Origin: Pseudomonadota bacterium
Lineage (GTDB): Bacteria; Chloroflexota; UBA6077; JAJPHF01
Length of the DNA stretch: 55,933 bases
Assembly: GCA_021325365.1 (NCBI GenBank)
Contig: JAJPHF010000202.1
Span: 1-55,933, forward strand
Reading direction: 5' to 3'
Below are positions 50,015 to 55,933 of this stretch, one piece after another. The translations under genes and the position numbers were made by a program. Each line of letters begins with the position of its first letter. Within the stretch, counting starts at the first letter, position 1. Under the pieces are notes generated by a model, which worked only from the letters and a program-made list of their open reading frames with translations, was not told where the DNA came from and did not search any database.

Positions 50015-52600
50015 TTAGGGAGCCTGCCGCGGGTTGGCTGGGCTAATCGCGTTGGCGACGGTGTCGCCGCTAGCCGGCTGGGCGCGCGGAGCTCCCGCGG
50101 GCAGCGTACCCGGGCCGACAGCGAGCGGGCGCGCGGCGATGGTGTCCTGCTCCTTGAGCCCCGACACAATCTCGATGTTGTTGCCGAACGTGGTACCGAG
50201 AACGACTGGCACGTCTTGCCTGGTACCGTCCGGCGCAATGCGAGTCACTACTGACGCTGTGCCAACGGTGTGCACAGCGCTCGACGGCACGTAGAGCACG
50301 TTGTCCGCCTGCACCGCGACGTTGACGCTTGCGGTCATGCCGACACGCACCGTAGCTGGGATCTGGTCGAGGTCGATGCGCACCGGAAAGCCGCTGCGGT
50401 CGCCGTCGCGGACGGCAGCGGTACTCAGATCGACGATCGTGCCGTGGACGCTCTCGGCGGCCACCCCGGGGAAGTCGACCACGACGGGCTGGTCGGTGCT
50501 GAGACGCGAAACCTCCCACTGTGATGCTGAGGCGACTACCGACAGCCGCCCAGGATCGTCGAGGCGGGCGACCGTCGTCTGCGGCTCGACGGCCTGATTC
50601 TCCGTGACGTCCACGGAGGCCACCGTGCCGTCGAAGGGCGCGGTCAACGTAATGACGGGCTGAGCCTGGCTGCGTGCCGCGAGCGCCTCGCTCTGTAGCA
50701 GCTCCGCGCGCCGCTCCTCATTGCGGAGCGTCTCGGCGGAGGTGGAACCAGTCTGCAGCTCGTTCAGATGCGCCTGGGCCGCCTGCAGGGCGTCTTGGGC
50801 GGCCGCCACCCGCAGATCGGCTACTCCCTGCTGCGAGTTGCCGCTCGCCTGGTCGGTCTGCTCTTTGGCGCGGGCCTGCTGCAGCCGTAGGGTTGCCTCG
50901 GACAGCTTGCGTTCCGCGGCGCGGACGGTGAACGCGGTCGACGCTGTCGCGGCCTGTCCGGTCGCGCTCTCCCCCCGGGCGACGAGATCGGCCCGGGCCT
51001 GCGCCGCGGCCAGGTCGTCCTGCGTCTGCGCTAGGTTGAGCTGTGCCAGGCGAACCTCGGGATCGTCGGCCGACTGGGTGGCGGGTGACGTTGCGGCGGC
51101 CTGGACCTGTTGCAGGCGCAAGGTGGCGTCCTGCAGCCGTCGCTGGGCCGCGCGCACCGCGAGCGCGCCGTCAGACATACCGGTCTGGTCGTCCTGCTCG
51201 GTCCGCTGTACCGTCTGCTGTGCGGCGGCCTGGGCGCGGGCAAGCTGGTCTTGCGCGGCGTCGAGCTGAAGCTGCGCGAGCTGCTGCTCCGCGGCCGGAC
51301 CTTGCTGGGGCGGTTGACTGAGCGCCTGGACCTTTTGCGCCGCCGCAGCGACCTGCAGGTCCGCGGTGCGGAGGTCGAGCGCCGCGCCGGGAGTAGGCGT
51401 AGCACCGATCGCGGGCGTGGGAGCCGGCTGAGCCACGCTCGTGCCCACGGCACGCACATCCGGCACGAGGTTTGCGCTCGTTGGCGGGATTGTTGACTGG
51501 TTCTGGCGGGCGTTCTGTTGGGCCAGCGCCCGCTGAGCCTGAGCCTGGGCCAACTCGAGGCGGGCTAGCTGGAGCTGCGCGTCGCGGTCGCCCGGCGAGT
51601 CCTGTCGCTGGGCCATCTGCACGCGGAGGGTGGCCGCCGCCACCTCCCGCTCGGCCGCCTGTACGGCCGCCGCCGCTGTAGCGGGCGCTTGGTGTGCGTC
51701 CTCCTCGCCGCGGCCAGCCATGAGCTGCGCGCGAGCCAGCTCATCCTTAGCCGCGTCGACCTCGAGCTGCGCCTGTTGCTGCTGGGCTTGGCGCGCCGCT
51801 TCCGCGTTGGCGCGATTGGACTGCAGCATCTCCAGGCGAAGCTTGGCTTCTTCTACCCGCCGCTGCGCCGTGCGGACGGCGTCGGCCGCTGCGGAAGCTT
51901 CCGCCTCCTGATTGCGGCGGGCCACTTCCTGGGCGTTGTTCAGCTCGTCCGTCGCCTGGTCAACCGCCAGGCTTGCCAATTGGACGTCGGTACTCACGGG
52001 GCCGGAGCTGTGCGCCACATCGCGGGCTACCTCGGCTTCGAGGAGGGCCGCTCGCGCTCGCGCCACATTCGCGCGGGCATCTTCGGCCGCGGCGGCACCG
52101 CCTCCCTGCTTAAGCTGCGCCACACGAGCCGCCTGGCTCTGATAGGCGAGATCCGCGACCGTAGCCTGCGTCTGCGCGTTGCGCAGCGCCTCGTCGTCCA
52201 GCGCAAGCTCGATCAGCGGCTCGCCACTCTTCACCGACTGTCCTGACCGGACGTGTACGGCTCGGACCACGCCGCCAGTACGGAAGGACAGCTTGGCCGT
52301 TCGCGCGGGGACGACCTGGCCCGAGAACGCGATCATATCCTGCAGCGTCCCACGCTTCACCTGGGTGGTGCTGTCTGGCGTCGCTTGGGCGTTAGCGCTG
52401 CTCGCGACGCTGAGGTCGCGGATCTGCCGAGGGTCCAGCGGGATCTGACCCAAGGCGGGCGGTTCCTCGGTGTGCGGCGCCATGAATTGGCAGGCCGGGC
52501 CCAGGGCAAGGATCAGCACGGACCACACCGACAACAAGAGCAGCTTGCTGCCGGGACGGCGATAGCGGCTCGCTGCGCCAGGTCTATTCGCTGTGGCCAT
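50015..52600 (-). CDS. Enlarged HlyD/MacA-like membrane fusion protein with repeated coiled coil
   Basis: This 861-residue protein is about twice the usual adaptor length. After an N-terminal membrane anchor (LLLLSVWSVLILALGPACQF) it has the first biotinyl-lipoyl half (GQVVPARTAKLSFRTGGVV, then VHVRSGQSVKSGEPLIELAL). The second half follows the coil: ITLTAPFDGTVASVDVTENQ, then beta-barrel and membrane-proximal regions ending near VVLGTTFGNNIEIVSGLKEQ. Between them, about 500 Ala/Gln/Arg-rich residues contain recurring units like AVRAAQRRLQDATLRLQQV followed by RLAQLNLAQTQDDLAAAQAR. These begin near 241, 312, 411 (weaker), 480 and 558, so the period is about 70-80 except for one longer interval. 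I prefer the ATG at 52600 (GGAG 6 nt upstream) over 52612. No MacB- or RND-type partner is in the window. Confidence 0.85.
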   Translation of the reverse strand: MATANRPGAASRYRRPGSKLLLLSVWSVLILALGPACQFMAPHTEEPPALGQIPLDPRQIRDLSVASSANAQATPDSTTQVKRGTLQDMIAFSGQVVPARTAKLSFRTGGVVRAVHVRSGQSVKSGEPLIELALDDEALRNAQTQATVADLAYQSQAARVAQLKQGGGAAAAEDARANVARARAALLEAEVARDVAHSSGPVSTDVQLASLAVDQATDELNNAQEVARRNQEAEASAAADAVRTAQRRVEEAKLRLEMLQSNRANAEAARQAQQQQAQLEVDAAKDELARAQLMAGRGEEDAHQAPATAAAAVQAAEREVAAATLRVQMAQRQDSPGDRDAQLQLARLELAQAQAQRALAQQNARQNQSTIPPTSANLVPDVRAVGTSVAQPAPTPAIGATPTPGAALDLRTADLQVAAAAQKVQALSQPPQQGPAAEQQLAQLQLDAAQDQLARAQAAAQQTVQRTEQDDQTGMSDGALAVRAAQRRLQDATLRLQQVQAAATSPATQSADDPEVRLAQLNLAQTQDDLAAAQARADLVARGESATGQAATASTAFTVRAAERKLSEATLRLQQARAKEQTDQASGNSQQGVADLRVAAAQDALQAAQAHLNELQTGSTSAETLRNEERRAELLQSEALAARSQAQPVITLTAPFDGTVASVDVTENQAVEPQTTVARLDDPGRLSVVASASQWEVSRLSTDQPVVVDFPGVAAESVHGTIVDLSTAAVRDGDRSGFPVRIDLDQIPATVRVGMTASVNVAVQADNVLYVPSSAVHTVGTASVVTRIAPDGTRQDVPVVLGTTFGNNIEIVSGLKEQDTIAARPLAVGPGTLPAGAPRAQPASGDTVANAISPANPRQAP

Positions 52601-52696
52601 GGTTCGCTCCATACAACGCGAGGCTCAGGCTGAACCGAGCAGGCGCCGCCTGCAAGTGGCGCGACGCGCGGTTGCGCGGGCGGATTCCCGAGCGCA

Positions 52697-52765
52697 GGGC
52701 ATGACAAAGGGATGTGCGACCGCTCCTCTGCCTTCAGGCCCGGCGGTGCCAGCCATCCGGGCCCT
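52697..52765 (+). repeat. 70-nt structured element, copy A
   Basis: About 64 of 70 positions match copy B (52891-52960); all five substitutions are A/G transitions and there is one indel. It ends in a hairpin GGCCCGG...CCGGGCC with loop region CGGTGCCAGCCAT. Copy A has no TATAAT upstream and has lost the CGAAGG/CCTTCG pairing found in copy B, so it may be the degenerate copy. It lies 97 bases before the adaptor start in minus-strand terms. Confidence 0.6.
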
Positions 52766-52810
52766 ACGCTATTCCCATTCTCCCGGCGAGTCCCGCAGCT
52801 GCGCCGGTCG

Positions 52811-52856
52811 CTGATGGGCCGTCTTTCGCCTGGCTGATGGGCCGTCTTTCGCCTGG
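52811..52856. repeat. Perfect 23-bp tandem duplication
   Basis: The 23-mer CTGATGGGCCGTCTTTCGCCTGG occurs at 52811-52833 and again, identical, at 52834-52856. Identity between units shows that the duplication is recent. It lies between the two 70-nt elements and just upstream of the TTGGCT/TATAAT promoter candidate. Confidence 0.9.
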
Positions 52857-52859
52857 CGG

Positions 52860-52890
52860 TTGGCTACTCTCTTAGGCTGAACGATATAAT
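52860..52890 (+). promoter_or_regulatory. Candidate sigma70 promoter for copy B
   Basis: TTGGCT at 52860-52865 (4 of 6 to consensus), a 19-base spacer and a perfect TATAAT at 52885-52890. Initiation would fall near 52897, just inside the 70-nt element. No plus-strand gene follows, so a short non-coding transcript is the natural product. Confidence 0.5.
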
Positions 52891-52960
52891 GGGCATGGCG
52901 AAGGGGTGTGCGACCGCTCCTCTGCCTTCGGGCCCGGGCGGTGCCAGCCGTCCGGGCCCT
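52891..52960 (+). ncRNA. 70-nt structured element, copy B (candidate small RNA)
   Basis: The element begins GGGCATGGCGAAGGGG directly after a TATAAT box. It can form a stem CGAAGG/CCTTCG (52899-52904 with 52925-52930) and a strong terminal hairpin (52930-52959) of GGGCCCGGGCGG against CCGTCCGGGCCC with loop TGCCAG. CTGCTCTTT follows the hairpin, a weak terminator-like tail. It does not match the riboswitch or SRP-RNA consensus sequences I know. In the opposite direction, the same hairpins would sit in the leader RNA of the adaptor/heptose operon and could be a target for an antiterminator. Confidence 0.4.
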
Positions 52961-53431
52961 GCTCTTTAGTTGGCTCCTAATTGCCCCGAGACTCGCGCCG
53001 GGCACGCGTGCTCGACATCCTAGGAGTACCCGCTCCGCGCACCAAGTGCGATTCACTCGTCCGATCTCTTTGCGCCTACAGCATTGGAATCCTTACGTGA
53101 CGTGAGCATGGAGCCGGCAGGCCCACAGCGACCACGCCGGCTCCGCCGGTGACCGCGGTGGAGAACTCCGCGCCTCAGGACGCTGCCGCGGGTCGGAACA
53201 CTGTGCCGACCCAGGCGGAGCGCCAGCCCCTTGATTCAGCCGGGTACGTCGCAATCCGTCGCCAGCCGGAGTGCATTCCCCTTTAGAGCAACGCAGGGTC
53301 GCCGTAACAGCGGATTCAGTAATGGTGCCCCTCCGCGGTGGTGCCCACGGCCCCATACTCCGGGGAGGGACGCGACTCCCGCATCCACCGTGTGCTTCGG
53401 GACCTATTCGTACAGATCCGGAGCACGGAAG

Positions 53432-53459
53432 TTGATAACGGATCAGTTGCAAATAAATT
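53432..53459 (+). promoter_or_regulatory. Candidate promoter in AT-rich patch
   Basis: TTGATA (53432-53437), a 16-base spacer, TAAATT (53454-53459), in an otherwise GC-rich region. The hexamer TAACGG or its complement CCGTTA occurs three times within 53430-53510, which could be half-sites for a regulator such as the adjacent response regulator. The transcript direction is unclear because no plus-strand gene follows. Confidence 0.3.
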
Positions 53460-53684
53460 GTTGGTGCGTGGCCTGAGACCGTTAAGAATTTGTGTAGTTG
53501 TCCGTTACCGATCGGAATTCCTTGCCCGTCGGTGGCGCGCTGGTCACTGCCTGGTCCGCACGGTGCGCAGCGCCCACACGCGCCTCGGCGCCTACTCGTG
53601 ACCGAAGCCCAGGAATGCCGGAAATCGACCCTCACTGGCGGTCTTACCCTGGTGCCGTGAGGGCGCGCTGCTGCCTGCGTCTTT

Positions 53685-54416
53685 CTACTCGGAAGATTGA
53701 GCCGCCGCCGCGCTCGGAACGGAGTGACCGCTGGGTCGAGCACTCAGGCGGTAGCCGATGCGTGACTCCGTGTGAATGTACTCCGGGTTATCCGGATCGC
53801 GCTCGATTTTCTGGCGCAGGTGAGCGATGAATACCCGCAGGTTGGGGTTCGCGCCCTCGTACCCGTTACCCCAGACGGCCCGCAGCAGCACCGGGTAGGT
53901 GACTACCTTACCGGCGTTGGCCATCAGGTACTTCAGGAGTTCGTATTCCGTCGGGGTCAAGCGCACCTCGGTCCCACGGAGTGTTACAACGCGGTGGGCC
54001 TGATCGAGCTCCAAGTCCCCGCAGCGCAACGTGGGCGCCGGTGGCTCTTTCTCAACTCGCCGAAGGATGGCGCGAACGCGGGCCTCTAGCTCGTCGAGGT
54101 CGAACGGCTTCACGACATAGTCATCGGCTCCGAGATCCAGAGCCTCGACGCGGGTACGGTTTTCCGCAACGGCCGAGACGATGACGATGGGGACGTTGCT
54201 CCACTCGCGCAACGCTCGGCAAACGTCAAGGCCGCTCATATCTGGCAGCATCAGATCAAGAATGATCGCGTCCGGCTCCTTCAGCGCCACCGCGGTCAAC
54301 GCCTCCTCACCGCTCGTGACCACGTCCACGTCGTAGTCGTGCGCTTTGAGCGCGATCCGAAGCAAGGTGTTGGTCTCCGCTTCGTCGTCGACGAGGAGGA
54401 TTCTCAGTCGCTTCAT
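53685..54416 (-). CDS. OmpR/PhoB-family response regulator (KdpE-like)
   Basis: This 243-residue protein has a receiver domain (1-120) with ILLVDDEAETNTLLRIALKA, phospho-acceptor Asp in DAIILDLMLPDMSGLDVCRA, conserved Ser in VIVSAVAENRTRVEAL and Lys in DDYVVKPFDLDELEARVRAI. The winged-helix output domain (about 135-230) has VRLTPTEYELLKYLMANAGK and the recognition-helix segment ANPNLRVFIAHLRQKIERDP, followed by TESRIGYRLSA. I use the ATG at 54416; a GTG at 54428 is also possible. No sensor kinase lies in the window, so it is an orphan locally. It reads toward the leader and operon and is a candidate regulator of it. Confidence 0.92.
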   Translation of the reverse strand: MKRLRILLVDDEAETNTLLRIALKAHDYDVDVVTSGEEALTAVALKEPDAIILDLMLPDMSGLDVCRALREWSNVPIVIVSAVAENRTRVEALDLGADDYVVKPFDLDELEARVRAILRRVEKEPPAPTLRCGDLELDQAHRVVTLRGTEVRLTPTEYELLKYLMANAGKVVTYPVLLRAVWGNGYEGANPNLRVFIAHLRQKIERDPDNPEYIHTESRIGYRLSARPSGHSVPSAAAAQSSE

Positions 54417-54934
54417 GGTCGTACCCACTCAATCCCGTCGCTGGCGACCCCGCCAGCAATGCTCCGTGTGCCGAATTCATGGCCTGAGGGCATTGGGCAC
54501 TGAAACGTGTAGCCGGCCGGTGGCGACTGGCTGCCGGGCCGTGCGGGCCGGCAGCCGGACACCGTGGAAAATCGTCTGGCCAACACCAGCCAGATGGCGG
54601 ACATCGGTCAGTGGCTCGCGGGCGCCCGGACCGGCCGCGGAGGGGCCGCACCGACAGCACGCCTCCGCGCACCGGTGGCGGCAGTTCGCGTCCGCTGTGG
54701 ACCGAGGAAAGCCGGCGGGTGGCCGAGACGCTTTGGGAATATTCCGGTCGATTGGGTGACACGCCCATCAGCGTAGTGCCAGCTGGCCGCGCAGCCAGCC
54801 AGTCCTTGGCCCCGGGGCAGCTCGAAGCATACGGGAGCTTTTGTTGGCCCTCAGCCGTCGCGGCAACCCCAGCGGACCTCTGGTCGGGCCGCTTTTGCGG
54901 ACATTGGGAGCACCCATTGCCTGTTCCCCGTTCA

Positions 54935-54950
54935 CTCACCGGTCGGTGAG
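54935..54950. promoter_or_regulatory. Operator-like palindrome
   Basis: CTCACCGGTCGGTGAG is a 16-bp near-perfect dyad with 7-bp arms around GT. The ACCGGTCGGT core resembles TetR-family operators of high-GC bacteria. No TetR gene is seen nearby. Confidence 0.35.
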
Positions 54951-54976
54951 GAGATACGATAGCTGGGCCACATCCA

Positions 54977-54998
54977 CGCGAACAATCATATTGTCGCG
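54977..54998. promoter_or_regulatory. Inverted repeat, possible operator
   Basis: CGCGAACAAT and ATTGTCGCG flank a CAT centre. The arms match over nine pairs with one bulged A. With the dyad 27 bases to its left, it suggests a control region, but no gene start is adjacent. Confidence 0.3.
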
Positions 54999-55476
54999 GG
55001 TTACAGAGCGAGCCTGACCGGCCGCAGGTCGGGAGCACACTATACGTAATATTCAGATATCCGGACCGAACGAGCGCCGCTGCTCACCTCCGCTCACCGG
55101 GAATGATAGCTGACACTCCGCGGAGAGTGACGCCATAGTATGCAATCTACCATGTCTTCCGGACGTTGCATAGCTTCTTCTAAGAAAACACGCAGCCCTG
55201 TAGGTTGAGAGTGCTAGCAGTAATGTTGAAGAGAGCACGTTGCCGTTGCTGAGGGAACGTGGAAGACGTTGATGTCCCGCGCCGCGCCGTATTCCTTCAC
55301 GGGCATCAAGTGGCGGGAGAGCAGTCCGCGGGGCTACACCACGCTAACGGACCGGGCACGGGGCAACCGCCGCCGGGGCTTGGCGCTCGGCCAGCGGGGT
55401 GGGCGCGGACGACGGGGAGCGGCAAATTGGGAGCCGCTTCACGGCCCCAGACAAGCCTGTTCGGAGTCAGCGCCGG

Positions 55477-55933
55477 CTAGAACGCGTCCGGGCCACCGCC
55501 CACGAGGGTGGGCCAGTCACCGCAGCCGTCGGTCACGGTGAACTCAACGACCGCCGGCTGGCTGTCGGTCATGCGATGGACCGCCAGGGTGAGCGCCGCC
55601 GGATGGCCTGGCAGTGACACCGTCTGCGGCCCGGCTATGGCGCCGGTGGGGGGCGACGTTGGCACGTCCACGGAGGCGTTGATGAGCCGCGTGAAGCGGA
55701 GGGCCTGCAATTGGTTGTTGCCCTGGGCGCAGTCGGCATCGCGAGCCGTAACGACGGTCTGTAGCATGTGGGCCGACGGGTCGGGCGTGGTGATCACGCC
55801 GACGTTGGGGTGTGCAGGCGGCGGGCCGGCCGCCGCCTGCACGGTGAAGCTGTTGCTGGTCGCTACCCGCCCGCGGCTCGTGAACAGCCGCATCTCATAA
55901 GTCCCCGGCGGCGGGGCGTTCACGCTCCCGGTA
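55477..55933 (-). CDS. C-terminus of a secreted protein (truncated by window edge)
   Basis: The frame is open from the right edge to a stop at 55477, so about 151 C-terminal residues are visible. It begins with what looks like the end of an Ig-like or CARDB-type extracellular domain (PPPGTYEMRLFTSRGRVATS, FTVQAAAGPPPAHP). A second beta-rich region follows with two separated cysteines (DADCAQGNNQ, VTDGCGDWPT) that could form a disulfide. I cannot name a family. The real start lies outside the window. Confidence 0.65.
   Translation of the reverse strand, partial: TGSVNAPPPGTYEMRLFTSRGRVATSNSFTVQAAAGPPPAHPNVGVITTPDPSAHMLQTVVTARDADCAQGNNQLQALRFTRLINASVDVPTSPPTGAIAGPQTVSLPGHPAALTLAVHRMTDSQPAVVEFTVTDGCGDWPTLVGGGPDAF

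Larger units (their letters stand above)
52601..53684. other. 1.1-kb intergenic leader region
   Basis: No frame here looks coding on either strand. For the minus-strand adaptor gene and the operon after it, this is the 5' leader. It contains a duplicated 70-nt structured element, a 23-bp perfect tandem duplication, two sigma70-like promoter candidates on the plus strand, and an AT-rich stretch around 53430-53510. Each is listed separately. Confidence 0.6.
54417..55476. other. 1.06-kb region without a convincing gene
   Basis: Frames on both strands are open in places but look non-protein-like (Arg/Gly/Pro-rich, no recognisable domain). Visible elements are a GC hairpin GGCTGCCGG/CCGGCAGCC near 54529-54556, a palindrome at 54935-54950, an inverted repeat at 54977-54998, and a less GC-rich stretch at about 54950-55250. 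Confidence 0.5.

Noticed and set aside
52697..52960. Known riboswitch or SRP/6S RNA identity for the 70-nt repeats
   Set aside because: Compared from memory with c-di-GMP, fluoride, ZTP, cobalamin, TPP and SRP consensus features; none of the invariant blocks is present.
53093..53743. Minus-strand 216-codon frame upstream of the adaptor leader
   Set aside because: Arg/Pro/Gly-rich, no domain, overlaps the end of the response-regulator gene, no ribosome-binding site.
54611..54949. Plus-strand 112-codon frame (contains WTEESRRVAETLWEYSGR)
   Set aside because: One stretch looks protein-like, but I could not connect it to any family or find a ribosome-binding site. Left as non-coding.
54307..55038. 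Minus-strand 243-codon frame overlapping the response-regulator start
   Set aside because: Its C-terminal third is the response-regulator DNA read in another frame, and the rest shows no domain.
1..55933. Insertion sequences, integrases, attachment sites and CRISPR arrays
   Set aside because: No transposase or integrase motifs, no repeat-spacer pattern and no flanking target duplications were seen on reading both strands.

Overview
The window is GC-rich bacterial DNA dominated by one very large surface-glycan (exopolysaccharide or cell-wall polysaccharide) locus. I see no rRNA, tRNA, transposase or CRISPR array. Gene style suggests a high-GC, probably single-membrane bacterium, with Chloroflexota or a related lineage as my best guess. 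The reasons are frequent GTG and TTG starts, many 4-base start/stop overlaps, an ABC-2 exporter with no Wza-type outer-membrane channel, and no lipid A or LPS-core genes beside a complete heptose-nucleotide pathway. This placement is an inference without a marker gene.

Layout, left to right. (1) 1-11300: an accessory block of mixed orientation and visibly lower GC in places. It holds a frameshifted HTH-regulator remnant, a WbsX-type protein, a GT4, a decayed methyltransferase, four GT2 genes (two on the plus strand if the one at 11297 is counted), and a tandem pair of asparagine-synthetase-family genes. (2) 12342-16840: a single-module NRPS-like A-PCP-TE protein and a Wzz/BY-kinase fusion. 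(3) 17003-21585: two methyltransferases, a bicupin and a multi-pass GT-C-like membrane protein. (4) 21751-24555: a 934-residue secreted protein with a C-terminal fibronectin III-like domain. (5) 24597-49965: the core, all on the minus strand. It contains an epimerase, a NUDIX hydrolase, two initiating-sugar-transferase homologues (one intact, one lacking the catalytic Asp-Glu), three GT2, eight GT4, an acetyltransferase, an O-antigen-ligase-like polymerase, a methyltransferase, a Wzm/Wzt exporter, and the GmhA-HddA-GmhB-HddC set for GDP-D-glycero-D-manno-heptose. (6) 50015-52600: a greatly enlarged HlyD-like adaptor with an internally repeated coiled coil. (7) 52601-54416: a 1.1-kb leader with a duplicated 70-nt structured element, then an OmpR-type response regulator. 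(8) The right end is the C-terminus of a secreted protein.

The most striking observation is at 47427-48632. The sugar-nucleotidyltransferase (HddC-like) of the heptose pathway is fused in frame to a complete NusG/RfaH-type domain pair (NGN plus KOW). It sits near the 5' end of a co-directional minus-strand gene run of roughly 37-40 kb. Dedicated RfaH/UpxY/LoaP-type antitermination factors are known to allow transcription of long polysaccharide operons. A bifunctional protein joining precursor synthesis to processive antitermination would be an unusual design. The structured repeats in the presumptive leader are candidates for its target, or are independent small RNAs.

How the genes could work together (inference): GmhA, HddA, GmhB and the HddC half make GDP-heptose. 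The intact sugar transferase at 26244 starts a lipid-linked glycan. Around 17 GT2/GT4 enzymes extend it. Methyltransferases, an acetyltransferase and AsnB-family amidotransferases decorate it. The Wzm/Wzt pair exports it, and the Wzy/WaaL-like protein and Wzz/BY-kinase handle polymerisation, ligation or length control.
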